Assembly: GCA_900155495.1 (NCBI GenBank)
Contig: FTLJ01000439.1
Span: 1 to 64,000 of the forward strand
Reading direction: 5' to 3'
DNA: 64,000 nucleotides
Source: Porogramme epimiltina
Lineage: Eukaryota > Basidiomycota > Agaricomycetes > Polyporales > Polyporaceae
The translations under genes were made by a program, and so were the position numbers. The stretch's first letter is position 1; each line of letters opens with the position of its first letter. This document shows positions 44,967 through 56,731 of this stretch, one piece after another. Below the pieces are notes generated by a model. The model did not search any database. It worked only from the letters and a program-made list of their open reading frames with translations, and had not been told where the DNA came from.

Positions 44967-46436
44967 GATAGCGAGCCGTCCCCGCACGGGGGAAACCAAA
45001 GAGAAAAGGGCAATGAGTGGAAGGGAAAAGAAAGGAAGATCCGAGTCTCTCGTGCGGTAGGAGCACAAATCGCCTCGGGGATGTGTTAGCGGTGTTTGGT
45101 AGGCGGCCGAAATCGGCTGGTCTCGGGCATATTAATCCCAGGGCAACTGGTTGGCATCCGTTCGTAATACCCGTCGCAGAGTTGACAGACTAGCGCCGAT
45201 CCTCGACACGCCGCATGGCAAATCCGTCAAGGTAGATTCAAGACAGATGGATCTCGCTGCGAATGCCAATAATGAGAGAACACGACGAGTACGTGTATTT
45301 CAATCAGGGATATCCTACGTAAATAAGAGATCACTCACGGTAAGCTCACGGACGAAAGCCTGGAGCATCCTATGGTAATAACGAGGAGGATGAAGAGTGG
45401 CAGTTAGTTGAATGCGCCACCGTCTCAATAATCAAGTTGCTAGTCGTACCTAGTCGTACCTAGGCCTGGTTAGCAACTCCGACCTGGCATGTGACATCTC
45501 ATTGGGCGGTCGCTGTTTATACACGCGGAATCAATTCGTAGAGCGTAAACATCATAGCGTCTCAACGCCTCAAACAAATTAGTGTGTTATACGGGACTGT
45601 CGAGCAAAGAAGAGGTATTTTCCTTACCGATGCTGTCCAACTCGTACGAGGCCCGGGCTTGCTGTGACCGTTGTATAACGCTAGGTGCACATGAGGACAT
45701 TCGAGAAGGGGAGGGACATGCAAGCCGAAAGCACAAGGTAGGGGGCACGCTTTCATAGGAGTGGCGAGCTATCCGGGTTTGTTTGGGATATTTTCAGAAG
45801 ACCGGCGTTGGTTTCCGTTACTGTTTGGCTCGGCTTTCAAATACCTTCGTGTGAGAAGGCAGGGCAGATTACGCGATGCACCCGCTTCGTATGTGTTCGT
45901 TTGTGCCTCTCGGGACAAGAGGACAATGTAGCCTAGGGCCAGAGACGCCACGTACGTGCTTCGCATGGTACTCAGGTTGATGCCACAGTGGCGACAAACG
46001 AAAAAGGAAGGAGAATTGGGAGCTCACAAGGGCGGCAACACCGGTCCGAGGGATCAACACGAACACGTGATGCGAATAACCATTTTGAGCTGGATATGGA
46101 CGCGTCCTGGGAGAGTGGACAGTTGAACGAAGACAAACGTGTTGGAGTTGGGGCTCCGGGTTGCACAAGGGTTTGTTCCTTGGCCCGAGGTCTCCCAGAC
46201 AACTGGCCTTTGGTGTCTCTCCTGGGACACTCTTAAGGGCACACAGCCCGCCGTCTCCCCGCCTCTCAACTCCCCCACATCCTCTTGCAGAACATCGATC
46301 ATTCGGTTGGTTCTCCCTGCGCTCTCTTGTCTTCATCGCTGACCAGCTGCATATATAGTGCTATCTCGCTTTACGGTCTCTCTTATTACTTGCTGTCTTC
46401 GCTTTCACCTCTCGTACACGCTCTTGGTTCACTACA
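44967..46436. other. Intergenic region of about 1.5 kb, weak frames only
   Basis: No gene is established. On the minus strand a 65-codon ATG frame at 45769-45966 begins with a hydrophobic stretch (TYVASLALGYIVLLSREA). Neighbouring open segments at 46054-46302 and 45562-45756 have possible GT/AG borders, for example a GTGAGC donor near 46025. I could not build a consistent gene from them. A 10-bp direct repeat lies at 45441-45460. The right end is C/T-rich and serves as the DUF7918 gene promoter. Confidence 0.35.
45441..45460. repeat. Two tandem copies of a 10-bp unit
   Basis: TAGTCGTACC occurs twice head to tail and is followed by TAG. It is non-coding and of no evident function. Confidence 0.8.
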
Positions 46437-47724
46437 ATGCTCGACTATCGCGGCTTCTCCGCCTGGATCACGACTGAAGACGAAGAACTCGTCGAGTTCG
46501 AATCTCGTTTTAACGACAAGACCAATACCGTCACATGCTGGATTGCCGGTCCCGTTGGGAAGGTCAACATTTGCCATGTTCTCCCCCTGAAGTATGCGAT
46601 GACTTAACCCCACTGTCTGCCCCGACTTCTCTAGACATTTGTTGTTCATTGGCGAGATCACGGCAGCAAAGTTGACAGCGCCAGTTATATACAAATCGAC
46701 GGACACAGAGTATCTGGCCAATTCCTCTTTGGAGAGGGCGAGGAGCTGCGCCGCGGAGTCCGCGTGGGCCCGGACGAAGAACGCCCATTTGTGTTTTCTG
46801 CCATCACTCCAGGTAGCCTTCGTGGCATGGTCGCGTTATTCTATATGCTCATTGTCTTCTAGGTGACTGTACGAGCTCAGATGCAAAGCCGGCTGACAAG
46901 AATGTCGGTTCTGTTGTCCTCGACATCTTGCTAGTGAGGCGCGTCGAAGAACGCGAGCCGAACCCCATTTGCGATCCGCCTGAAGTCGTCCGTGGACATC
47001 GCCAGGAGGGCGATGTGGCTATCAGGTTGGTGTACAGTGTATTTAAGTATGGGCACTCACTGACTTGGGTATAGATATGGGAATGCTCGGGCAACCGCAG
47101 TACAACAGAGGACCTGGAAACTACAGCCTTTCGATCCGAATACACCTGGAGTACATGTGTCTTTCGTTTTTCGCTACCGTAGTCAAGGTATGAGTAGGTA
47201 TTTCGCGTGAAGTCGCTTTCTGACAGTTGTTATAGACTGGCTTGTCTCTCAGGGGATCATAGAACCTAACGACGCGATCACAACGTCGGAGGAGCACCCG
47301 CCTGTGGAAAAACTCAGCAAGGCTGAGTTCCCAGAGGAAGTGCTGGACGAGTACAATCGGACCAAGCCCGCGCTCACCAGTCCTCAGAACAACACAGAGC
47401 CTCAGAGCAAGCCCGAGCCCGAGGAGGAGGATGAGCTACCCGAGGATGCTCCTTCTCGCGAGATGAGCTTGAGTGCCCTTGGCCACGGCCCACGCCCCGG
47501 ATCTCCCACAGCTGGAAGTCGGGTAGGTGTAATCTACGTGTCTGACTATGGAGCTTTCTGACGTTCGAGGATAGGTTACTTCTGACAGCACTATACGCTC
47601 TTTCTCGGGTACATGGGATCCCAATCCTACTGGCGTCCAGCAATTAGAAGACTGGACCGAATACAACCCTGAAGAGTACACTCCTGACGACCTTGATGAA
47701 GCTTTCAAGAATTACGACTACTGA
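46437..47724 (+). CDS. DUF7918-type protein
   Basis: A member of a family widespread and often multi-copy in Agaricomycetes, function unknown. Six exons (46437-46562, 46635-46812, 46863-47025, 47075-47187, 47236-47522, 47575-47724) total 1017 nt and 338 aa. The domain covers residues 1 to about 200: MLDYRGFSAWITTEDEELVE, then TFVVHWRDHGSKVDSASYIQ, HRVSGQFLFGEGEELRRGVR, PFVFSAITPGD and FVFRYRSQDWLVSQGII. These give an all-beta, jelly-roll-like strand pattern. The rest is an acidic, Pro/Ser/Glu-rich disordered tail ending EEYTPDDLDEAFKNYDY. No signal peptide, so probably cytosolic or nuclear. Family assignment is from recalled pattern. Confidence 0.82.
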
Positions 47725-48376
47725 CTCTCTCGTCGCACATCTTTCCGCAACGTCGCTGCTATATTGGTATTCCCCTTGCTGTCACTCGCCAGGCTCTCGC
47801 CCCGTTGATGTCCTCCTACCCGCCTTTGCTGCCGGACAGCGCTCCAATCTGTCTCTGGACTCTTTATCCCCCCCATTTTGCATGTGTACCTTGCTGTCTT
47901 CTGTCGCGCTATCCTCCCTTTTGTCGCACATCTCCCATAAACTCCCATGTCCTCGCCTTGTCGTGACCCTGTCAGAATCAGTGTTTACCTTGCTTTACTT
48001 GCTCTTCTCTCTCGTATCCCTTCCCTCGCCATGTAGTACTGCATCAGTGAATGTTACGTTCAGTTATGTTGGATACTCGTTCTACGCATCCCACCCGCTT
48101 TCTAGTTGTTAAGTAGTGTTCTCCTTTTACTGTTGAATGAATGGCTTCTATTTATCAAAAACAGTTGTGATGTTGACTAATCTTAATGTTTGGGCGGCGC
48201 AGGACATGCATTACCACGAACCAGTATGTATTCCAGTCAGAGTAAGAAGCATGTGATATGAGGATATGACGTAGTCAGCAGCACCTAACCCGAGCTATTG
48301 GCCTATTCTGGCGGCCTTACGGGAAAGCGCGTGCGGGTCATGCAGGCTGTCCCGCTTGCCCTTGCTCACGACCTTC
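47725..48376. other. DUF7918 gene 3' region and CHM7 promoter
   Basis: About 650 bp with no supported gene. The first part is very C/T-rich on the plus strand and open in one frame (47693-48112). That frame is hydrophobic Leu/Ser only because of the pyrimidine bias, so I read it as 3' untranslated sequence. AT-rich segments near 48120-48190 follow. Confidence 0.45.
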
Positions 48377-50014
48377 ATGACCTCCGGACCTTCACCTCAG
48401 TTGTCTTCACTACCAACTTACTCAACTCTAACTTCATCACGCTTGAAGGCCCTCTACTCTGACTTCACCCACCAGAAACAGTCAAATTCTTCTTCATACG
48501 CGTCCAATGTCGAGTGGTGGAAGCAAACACTAGAAGCCGCGCTCCTACGAGGGTGGCTCTCTGAGGCCCATGGCAGGGGGATCTCTCCAGACCGTATCGT
48601 TCTACACGCGTCTGGAATGACGTTTGCGGACCGCTTCCGTGTTGAGGGCTCAGGGAGACCCCTTGGAATCCCAACAGTCATAGTGAGTGGTCAGTTACAC
48701 CGCCGTCTCGGCCCTCTCTCATCGGTGCATCACGCTAGCGCAGGCTGAGCTCTGCGACTCAAAAGCCTTTATACCCATGGTCGACTTTCTAAACGCGTCT
48801 CGTTCAATATATGACCCCGGGTGGCTGCCATATCGCGTGGCAAACTTTGTGGTGGGCAAGCCCTTGTGGTGGGCCCTCGGCCAGCTAGGCTTAGTCGACT
48901 CCCATGGAGCGGCGTTTGGAGACTCCAGTGCTACAGAAAGGTGGAAGAAGGTTCGGGGTGACTATGTTGTGGTGAGCCTTTTGGAAGGGGCAGCCGAGCG
49001 CATATTGGACCAGCAACGGCGGAAATGCTCGGGCCAAGCATCCGATTCTCTATACAATTTGGAGAGCTTCAGGGACGAGTTTGCATCGTGTGCGTTTGAC
49101 GCTGCACCGCTGTCTGTCTTAGATATCAAGGTCCTGCTGAAGTACCTGGAGCGCGATAAAGGAGCTATCATTGTGCGCGGGGAGGTGGGTATTTCTAACC
49201 GTTTCGCGTCCAAGTGCACCGTTAACGGTATATGAAGGTTATTAAATTCCTAGATGACGGCGCGCCGCGTCCTTCCGAAGTCACTGCTGTTGACAGTGGT
49301 CTTCTTGCTCTGAAGACCTCTGTTGATAAGCTACAAGCCCAAATTGACAGCATCCAACATCGCATCGATGAGTAAGTAAGCATTTTCAGCCTGTATCCGT
49401 TGTCACTGACACAGGCATCATCTACAGGTTGACGAGGAAGATCTCGGAGGCTCTGCGTCAGAAGCGCAAAGAGATAGCTATGACGTACCTGCGCACAAGA
49501 AAATCGCAGGAAGATGTTCTCAAGAAGCGACTAGCCTCTCTTGAGCTTCTCCAGTCGACCTTGCTCCGAGTTGAGACCTCCGCAGGAGATATTGAGGTAA
49601 GCGTGGTTGGCCCCGAATAAACTACTTACTGACCGTTGGTGTTAGATCATGAAGTCGTATGAGTCGTCTACCGCGACGCTGCGTGCGATTCTTGCCCATC
49701 CTCTGCTGCAACGCGAGAAGATTGACGAGACGATGGACGCATTGGCTGCTGCAAACGACGAAGCACGCGACGTCAATGACACGATTCAACTCGGCGCCAC
49801 CGTGGCTCAAGGAGACGCCTCAATTGACGACTCCGAGTTGGAGGCGGAGTTGGAAGCTCTGGTGCACGATGTCGAGCTAGAAAAGGCCCAAGTCAAGCAG
49901 GATCGCCTCGGCGACGCCACTCTCCAAGCACCAACTCATTCACCGTACACGAACGACCAAGCCACAGAGTCTAGTGTCACGCAGGACCAAGAGAAAGTGG
50001 CTGTCCTGACATGA
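48377..50014 (+). CDS. CHM7: ESCRT-III-like protein CHM7/CHMP7
   Basis: An atypical ESCRT-III subunit recruited by LEM-domain proteins to the nuclear envelope for resealing and pore-complex surveillance. Five exons (48377-48682, 48744-49184, 49238-49371, 49428-49596, 49646-50014) total 1419 nt and 472 aa. The N-terminal half is the tandem winged-helix part: TFADRFRVEGSGRPLGIPTV, AFIPMVDFLNASRSIYDPGW, PLSVLDIKVLLKYLERDKGA and VIKFLDD. The C-terminal half is a Snf7-like helical core: LLALKTSVDKLQAQIDSI, LTRKISEALRQKRKEIAMTY, ASLELLQSTLLRVETSAGDI and MDALAAANDEARDVNDTIQ, ending in an acidic helix. The combination of winged helix and Snf7 core separates it from other ESCRT-III proteins. The start is the first in-frame ATG. 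Confidence 0.92.
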
Positions 50015-50208
50015 ACCTCGCTTCGAAACAGTCATACATACGTTAAAGCTTTGTTGCCCCTGGCAACACATGTATTCTACATCCATAATACACAATCATG
50101 GCCTAGATCTATGTTATGAAAAGTGGTCCGTGGGCGTTCGGCCCGAGCTAATGAAGTCCCGCTGACGAAGTCAACTCTAGTTTGTAAGGGCACGGCACAG
50201 CCGCGCTT

Positions 50209-52230
50209 TCAGAACCCTGCTTCACTTTGCATCCGGCTCTTCCTTTCTGCTTCATACAGACCATAAATACTATATGTCGGGCTCCTGTAGTCCGCATACT
50301 CCTCGGGATTCGTGTGCGCCAGCGCCATCTGGGCCAAACTCGGGAGCGGCGGGGGCGACGGGACGCGCGGTGGCCGGTCAGCTGTCCGGGGTTGGGTATT
50401 TGCGCTGACGTTCTTTCTCGGAACCACGCGCGACTTGGACCCGCTCGTCACCATCCCACCCGCGACCGCCCGCGTGGATGGGAGAGCGGTAAGACTCGTA
50501 TTTGCGAAGTCCTCGAGGAGCAGGTTCCCCAGTCGCGCGCTCGTCTCCGTCGTAGGGCTCAGCAGAGCCTCGCTTGGAGCACGCCGGTGCGCGCCACCGG
50601 AGGGTCCGCTCCTGCTGCGCCGACGGTCGCGGTCACCCGCGAGCGTGATTGAGTCGTCGGGGGTGAGCGTGATGGCGGGCGACGGGGGAGCCGGAGATGC
50701 TAGACCTAGGGCCGATGCGAGCGCGCGGGTGTCGCGCTCTCGGTGGGCCTCGGACTTGACTGTGGTGGACAGGGGCGGGAGCACGTACTGGAGTGGCTCT
50801 GGAGAACCCATAACCGAGACACGATTGCCGGCACGAGAGAGTGAGGAGAGTCCAGCGACGGTCGAGGAGGTACGTAGTGCAGCGCTAGGCGTAGAGACTC
50901 CTGGGATGTATCCGGGCTTTACGCGCGCACGACCTTGAGTATGGACTGAGGTCGACTTGCGCAATGCGGATTTAATCGGTGCTGTTGCAGCCGGCGCCGA
51001 TGACGGGAGGGCTGGGGATGTGACCTGGGCGCCGCCGTAGATGTCGACATATTCCGTGGCTGCGAGGCTGTGTCGGTAGCTTTGCCTGCCGCGAGGGAGC
51101 TTCTCTTTGGAACGCTTGCGCTCGAGTACACGAGTCCCATCCGCTGTGAGAGGAGACGCGCTACTGATAGCAAGGCCGACACCAGCGTTTGTATGTGACG
51201 ACTGTGGCGACATAGGATAGATGGACATAGACATTGTAGAAACCCTACGAGAAGCACGGTTGAAGGCTTGCTGCATCTGTTGAACTGCTGGCTGGGAAGG
51301 TGCCTTGTTGACAGGCAGGGGAACATGGATTGGCACAGATGCATCCCATTTGTCACCCACTACCGCAGGACGAGGAGGCGACGGTAAGGGACAGAGAGGA
51401 GGAGGATTTGGAGCTGTACACTTGACGCCAAGAGCTGCCAGTGTCTCAGAGGGCTTTGGGGTGTAAGGCACCCAGGGGTAAAGACCATTGCTGTTAGGCC
51501 GGGCTACAGCCGAGTTACGCTCCTTGCCGCCAAAGAGTGATTCATCGTCGGCTTTCAAAGGCGGCTGGTCTGCGAAGGGATCCTGCAAAATCGGCAGAGA
51601 AGGCGTTGGGCAAGACCTTTTGCGAGGTCGACGGTGGTGCCTCCAGGAAGCGACACCAACGAGAAGCATAACAGTGATACCAGCGCAGATCAAGACAATG
51701 GCAACAGGAGGTAGGTGCTTGGGGTTATTGTTCCCTGAATGATTCGCCTGACCAGCACCAAGGGCGCGCGAGGTACCTCCAGGAGAGCCTGTAGGAACAA
51801 TTGTGTCGGACGGGAGGGAGGTGGTCATAGAGGTGGAGGTTGACAGAGACGAGAGCCCAGTTATGGAAGCCAAGGGCGTGACGGTAAATGTTGCCGACGG
51901 CTGCGGAACCACGGGGAGGATACCGGTATGAATCGCCAAAGGGTTTCCAGTAGAAGCCAGCCCTGTATCCGGCGCGGGGACCGGAATAGCATTTGATGGG
52001 ACCTCAGAGAGCTTCACGGACTTTAAGGGCGGGTTAGTGTCACTCTTGCCTTTGGCGGTAGAAGATAGCTTGTGTTCGCCACCAGGTCTCTTCGCAGCTA
52101 GATTGCTGTCGTCGGCCGTATGCTGCGGTCCAGATATACGCGTGACAATGGGGTTGGAATTTCCGGGTGGGCCATTGGCGGCTTCAGTTGAAGAAGAGGG
52201 GTCCCAAGTGAGAACAGGAGGGAGGATCAT
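50209..52230 (-). CDS. Single-pass Ser/Pro-rich membrane protein, intronless
   Basis: No family recognised. One uninterrupted frame of 673 aa starts at the ATG at 52230. The frame is open further upstream but contains no other ATG. There is no N-terminal signal peptide. A Ser/Thr/Pro-rich first 190 residues lead to one membrane helix (PPVAIVLICAGITVMLLVGV) followed at once by a strongly basic WRHHRRPRKR. By the positive-inside rule this predicts an outside N-terminus (type III signal anchor). The long cytosolic part (about 440 residues) is disordered, with many Ser-Pro and Arg-x-x-Ser sites. It holds a few conserved-looking short motifs: DPFADQPP, LYPWVPYTPKPSET, EYVDIYGGAQV and PEEYADYRSPTYSIYGLYEA. 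It could be a signalling scaffold or surface sensor. It faces the 3' end of CHM7 and is divergent from the Crb2-like gene. Confidence 0.78.
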   Translation of the reverse strand: MILPPVLTWDPSSSTEAANGPPGNSNPIVTRISGPQHTADDSNLAAKRPGGEHKLSSTAKGKSDTNPPLKSVKLSEVPSNAIPVPAPDTGLASTGNPLAIHTGILPVVPQPSATFTVTPLASITGLSSLSTSTSMTTSLPSDTIVPTGSPGGTSRALGAGQANHSGNNNPKHLPPVAIVLICAGITVMLLVGVASWRHHRRPRKRSCPTPSLPILQDPFADQPPLKADDESLFGGKERNSAVARPNSNGLYPWVPYTPKPSETLAALGVKCTAPNPPPLCPLPSPPRPAVVGDKWDASVPIHVPLPVNKAPSQPAVQQMQQAFNRASRRVSTMSMSIYPMSPQSSHTNAGVGLAISSASPLTADGTRVLERKRSKEKLPRGRQSYRHSLAATEYVDIYGGAQVTSPALPSSAPAATAPIKSALRKSTSVHTQGRARVKPGYIPGVSTPSAALRTSSTVAGLSSLSRAGNRVSVMGSPEPLQYVLPPLSTTVKSEAHRERDTRALASALGLASPAPPSPAITLTPDDSITLAGDRDRRRSRSGPSGGAHRRAPSEALLSPTTETSARLGNLLLEDFANTSLTALPSTRAVAGGMVTSGSKSRVVPRKNVSANTQPRTADRPPRVPSPPPLPSLAQMALAHTNPEEYADYRSPTYSIYGLYEAERKSRMQSEAGF

Positions 52231-52821
52231 GTAGAATAATGGTGCTGAAGGAGTGTCGAGGGGTAATGAGTGCCAGGACGATATAGTAGGGGCGGATGCG
52301 TAGGGGCGGCGTAGTCTGTAGCAATGGAGGAGGCAGGTGGATACTTGACGAGCTCCTGAGACTAGATTTGCAGCCAGCTGTCGAGTCTCGGGGCAGGTGC
52401 GGACGACAGGCACAAACGCAGAGGAGGAAACAAGACGAGCGCTGTATGCTTTACTGAGAGCATGCGCGGTTTGAGTGGTCAAACATCACATGACCGCGTT
52501 TCGGGAAGTACCGTCCTCGATCGACGGCGAATACCCCTCCGACCCTGACTTTGGCCAGCCCAAGGAAACGGGCTCGGCGGGGCCTCCCAATTTCTCTCTC
52601 TCATCTACTCCCATCATATCGTCTTCTTGCATACCATCTACGCCCGCACCGCCTGGAACGCTCTTCTGAACACACGAGCCATTGCATACCTGATTCTATA
52701 CGCGTCTCCGCCTCCAGCGTGGTCCATCTCAAGATAGGCTTCTAGGAAACGCCCACCTTCAAATCACTGCGCGTGGTCCCGATATTTTGTATCGTAGCGG
52801 GGCAGTTAAGTTGTCTGCAGG
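52231..52821. promoter_or_regulatory. Shared upstream region of the Ser/Pro-rich protein and the Crb2-like gene
   Basis: About 590 bp between divergent ATGs. It includes a CATCACATGACCGCG segment near 52484 and a C/T-rich block (TCTCTCTCATCTACTCCC) near 52592. No gene is supported. Confidence 0.4.
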
Positions 52822-55800
52822 ATGGCGCTGGTATCCGGGCACGAGAACTTGTGAGTGCTTCTCCCCTACCCATCTTCTCGGTCTCTAAGTTCCAATTAGA
52901 AATGACGAGTCTCAGGCGAGCCAGCTTTTGGCTGCCGCCCTTCAACCAAGGGACGCTCAACCAGCGCCCTCGAGCGTCCGAGAAGATGCCATCTCCTCCC
53001 ATTTGAGTGGGTCGTTGCAGTCGAGCGACGCTAACTCTGTTCATTATCATATGCATGGCCTCGTTGCCACACAAACGCAATCGTTACAAGGTGGCGAGGG
53101 AGAGCCCAACCCAGATGGTTCACAGAAAGAAAACAATCCCGCATCATGGGACGCCAACCTCCAACCTCTTCTCTCAAACCCCCTGCCCCGCTCCCGCTCC
53201 CCCACCCGTGCTGAATCAGAGCAGTCTCGTGCCATTGAGCCGGCAGAGTCACTTTCCAGTGCCCTTTGCACCTCGAAACCCGCGAAAAGGGAAAAGCCCT
53301 GTCCCAAAGACCCCCTTGTTCCGGTGCTCAGTGTCCAGCCTTCCGCCAATGGAGCCAAGACCACTCGGTTGAGCACGAATCCTTCTCCCCCCACCGCTCG
53401 CTCCATGGCTCCGCCACCTAGGCCTGTATCCCCGTATATCGCATCCCAAGACTCGTTTGCTGGCCCAATATCGCAGCCAGACCCCGCTTCGGCTTTCCGT
53501 TCCCGCGCAAAGAACTTCACAATACCCGGACATCTCATCGGAGAAGACACGCAGTCGACTTCCGATGAAGAGGGACCTCCTCCTGTACCTTCGCCTGAGT
53601 GGGCCGCAGGTCAAGAAGACCCGCCATGTCATGCATCGCCGGCTGGAAAGATACTCGTAGCGAGTACCCCTTCTGATACATCCCGCGGTTCTCAGTCCCA
53701 ATCGCAACCCGTCCGTTCACGCTCTCAGCAGTCTGAATCTCAAGACGAATATCAGTATTCGGACCCGTATCCTCCCGCGCAGCCCCGGACCCACGACATT
53801 GATATGTCCGACGATGACTTGGCTGCCGTTGTGTCCGCTGCCGGGGATGCCGCTGGACTCTCTATGTCCCAAAACACCGAACTTGCCGATGACACACCTT
53901 CCACCCAGTTTCCGGACGACACTCCCCCGACACAGGTCATTGGACGGTCCAATGAGAACTCTGACGAACCACCGGATAGTCGATCGAGCAAAAGAGAGCT
54001 ACAGCTCGATGAAAAGACAAGACGGCTCCTCTCGATGGTGGACCCAGAGAAATGGCACCGTTATCAGAACATCAAGGCCGACCGCCCCCTCCCGTCATAC
54101 TTCCAACCCCGAGGGGCTGCTGAGTACGATCTTGGAGAACGGCTCACACAACCTTCTGACACCTCTGATGACCTTACGGACCTGGGTTCGACACAGCCCA
54201 CCCAACCGGCAATGATAGAACAAACTCAGCCATCTGACGTTGCTGTCTACGGAAGCACGGCGCCGCCTACATTCCAAAGGCGTGGCCTCCCCCCTGCGAA
54301 TCATGCCCTACAAGCTAGAGGGCTCCGACCATCAGAACCGATATCGTTATGTGACGACATCCATTCTGCATCCGGTTTGGAGGTGGGTACACAACCGACA
54401 CAGATTGTACCGGAAGAGGCAATGCCAGAGACCCAGGAGACTGAGTTTGTTCCGGACTCCGAGGAAGTTCGAGAACAGATGAGGGCCACACAAGCAAAGC
54501 CTTCGCGACCATTGCTCAATACCCTCGAGGCGACATCCTCGGTCGCGACCTACCGTTCTCCGGACGTACCTCGCCCTTCTCGACAGTTTTTGCAGTCGGA
54601 AGACGAGGTTCTGCGAACGATCACTACGGCAGAACTGTCTGCTCTCACCGTGATAGAAGAAGACGAGGAGACAGAGGCGCTCACAGACCAAGCACAGGAA
54701 GAAGCCGCGGCGGAAGAGGAGGAGGAAGAGGAAGAAGATGTTCCTTTAGTAGTAGTGACCTCAGCCAAGAGGAAGGGGAAGGCTAAAGCGACTACCCCTT
54801 CCGCCAAGTCTACCACGCCAACATCTCCCAGTGCCGCGAAGTCAGGCAAGTCGCAGCCTCTCCGAGGCCCTGCGATCCTACAGCGAAATAGTTCATGGAG
54901 ATGTGCTGTGGTTCCCTCGTCAGACCCTCTGGAGCCCCGTGACGACGCACCCGACACAACTGTGAAGCCTGCTCCGAAGAAACCCGCGAAACCACGCACA
55001 CCCGTGCACCGGGCTCCACCTCCGCCTCCGGCTACTCGTTCTGCCCCTCGGGCAGCGAAGCTTGCTGCCCGTGGACGTTACCAGGAAAGTTCGGACGAGG
55101 AGGATCAGGCACCAGATGTCGACTCGGATGATGGGGACACAGTACCTGCAGACCACGACGACGAAATGGACGTCGACCCACCTGACGTCAAGCCCAAGCT
55201 GGCGCGGGGGAACAAACGGAAGCGCACCGTTTCTTCTTCTTCCAAGAAAGCACCGACAAAGGCCACCACGTCAAAGGTCATCAAGGAGGAGCAATCTACC
55301 CCTCATGGGCGGCCCTCTAAGCGTTTCAAGACCGCATCCTCCTCGCGCATGGGTAGTTCGGGCGAACCCACCCGCGTTTTTGCATTCTGGAAGGGCACCG
55401 CATGTTACTACTCTGGTGTCGTCCACTCCATCATTAGTCCCGGCGTGTTCGCGATCCACTTCGACGATGGCCTTCGCGGCGAAGTCGAACTCAAGCACCT
55501 CCGCGCATGTCGGCTCAAGGAAGGCGACGAGGTATTCATAGGGAAGAGGAAGGGCAGGATCGCCGAGCCACCGCCACCCACGGACACGGGCTATCGACCG
55601 CAAGACAAGCTGACTATCGACATGGGCGATAACGTCGTCCACGAAGACGAGGTACAGGGCATACAGATTGCATCGAAGACAGTGGCAGTTGAATGGGGCG
55701 ACCGTGTACTCTCTGAGGACATGATTGTGCCCGTTATCCGACCCAAACACAGCCGAGTAAGCCCGACACCGAGTCGATTATCTACGTCGGGCGAAGGCTC

Positions 55801-56731
55801 GGCACACGGGGCGACACGGCGGGTGCTCGCGAAGACAGGACTCGTGTTGACGCTGTCACCGAAAACCTCGAGCTCGGAGACCGAGAAGGACAGGCTAATG
55901 GCAGAGATCCGAAGGCATGGTGGGGTTGTTCTGGATGACTGGGGCAGCCTCTTCGCGATGGAAGGCTCGCTGGAAAACAAAGGCCAGCGATGGATCCTCA
56001 CACAGAAGGATATCAAATGGACAAAACGGACGGATATCGAGCGGGTGTTCCTAGTCTCGGATGATAGCCACCAGAAGCCCCGGTTCTTGATTGCTCTAGG
56101 GCTAGGGGTGCCTTGTATATCGGTGGATTGGCTACGGGACACTGTTGACAAGGTATGCACCTATCCGCAGGCTTGCCGTCGAGACATAGAGAAATATTGA
56201 CCTTTTCGAAGCAGGAGGAGAACGACTGGCAGCAGTTCTTATTACCGGCCGGGTATTCCGACCGGCTAGAGGCTCGTGTTTCCCAGATTGTCGACTTGGA
56301 CTGGGGCAACAGCATCCATCACATGTCGCAAATCACCACGAACAAGGTTCCCCACAAAGTCTTTGCTGGCAAAACTATCCTCTGCCTCTCTCCTCAGTTC
56401 GTACTCCGGTCGAAGGGGAAGAAGGTACGTGCATTGCTCTCTGCGCACATGTCTATGTGTCACTAATCTCTTCGTATAGGCAGGTGGGCATGCCAAGGAA
56501 GCTGCAGAGATGGTCCCGCGCATCGTACTCAGTATGGGCGCAGCTACTGTAGAGTCCGTCGGTGATCCGAAGCACGCGTCTAAGGATTTGGACGACTACG
56601 ACTACATTGTTTTCCGTGAGGAAAGGGACAAGGCTCGGCTCCCGCACCTTGTGCATTGTGTTGACGTGGCATGGGTTAAAGACTGTCTCATCTCTGGTAG
56701 ACTCCATCGCCTTCCCAGCGAGGAAGCTTAG
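52822..56731 (+). CDS. crb2: Crb2/53BP1/Rad9-type DNA damage checkpoint mediator
   Basis: A nuclear adaptor that reads histone marks at double-strand breaks and passes ATR/ATM signals to effector kinases. Four exons (52822-52850, 52900-56152, 56215-56424, 56480-56731) total 3744 nt and 1247 aa. The long N-terminus is disordered with clustered SQ/TQ sites: VATQTQSLQ, a SQSQSQP run, TPSTQFPDDTPPTQV, STQPTQP and GTQPTQIVP. There is also an acidic run near 54700-54740. A Tudor domain follows (RVFAFWKGTACYYSGVVHS, GVFAIHFDDGLRGEVELKHL). Two C-terminal BRCT repeats then come: one around LRLM-type KDRLMAEIRRHGGVVLDDW and CISVDWLRDTVDK, the second around MVPRIVLSMGAATVESVG and LVHCVDVAWVKDCLISG. Tudor plus tandem BRCT is diagnostic for this family. 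Confidence 0.93.

Noticed and set aside
47693..48112. A hydrophobic 139-codon frame after the DUF7918 gene
   Set aside because: Leu/Ser/Cys richness comes from a pyrimidine-rich 3' region. It starts inside the DUF7918 last exon in another frame.
52231..52482. N-terminal extension of the Ser/Pro-rich membrane protein
   Set aside because: The frame is open but starts at TTG and contains no ATG until 52230, so the extension is not part of a normal start.
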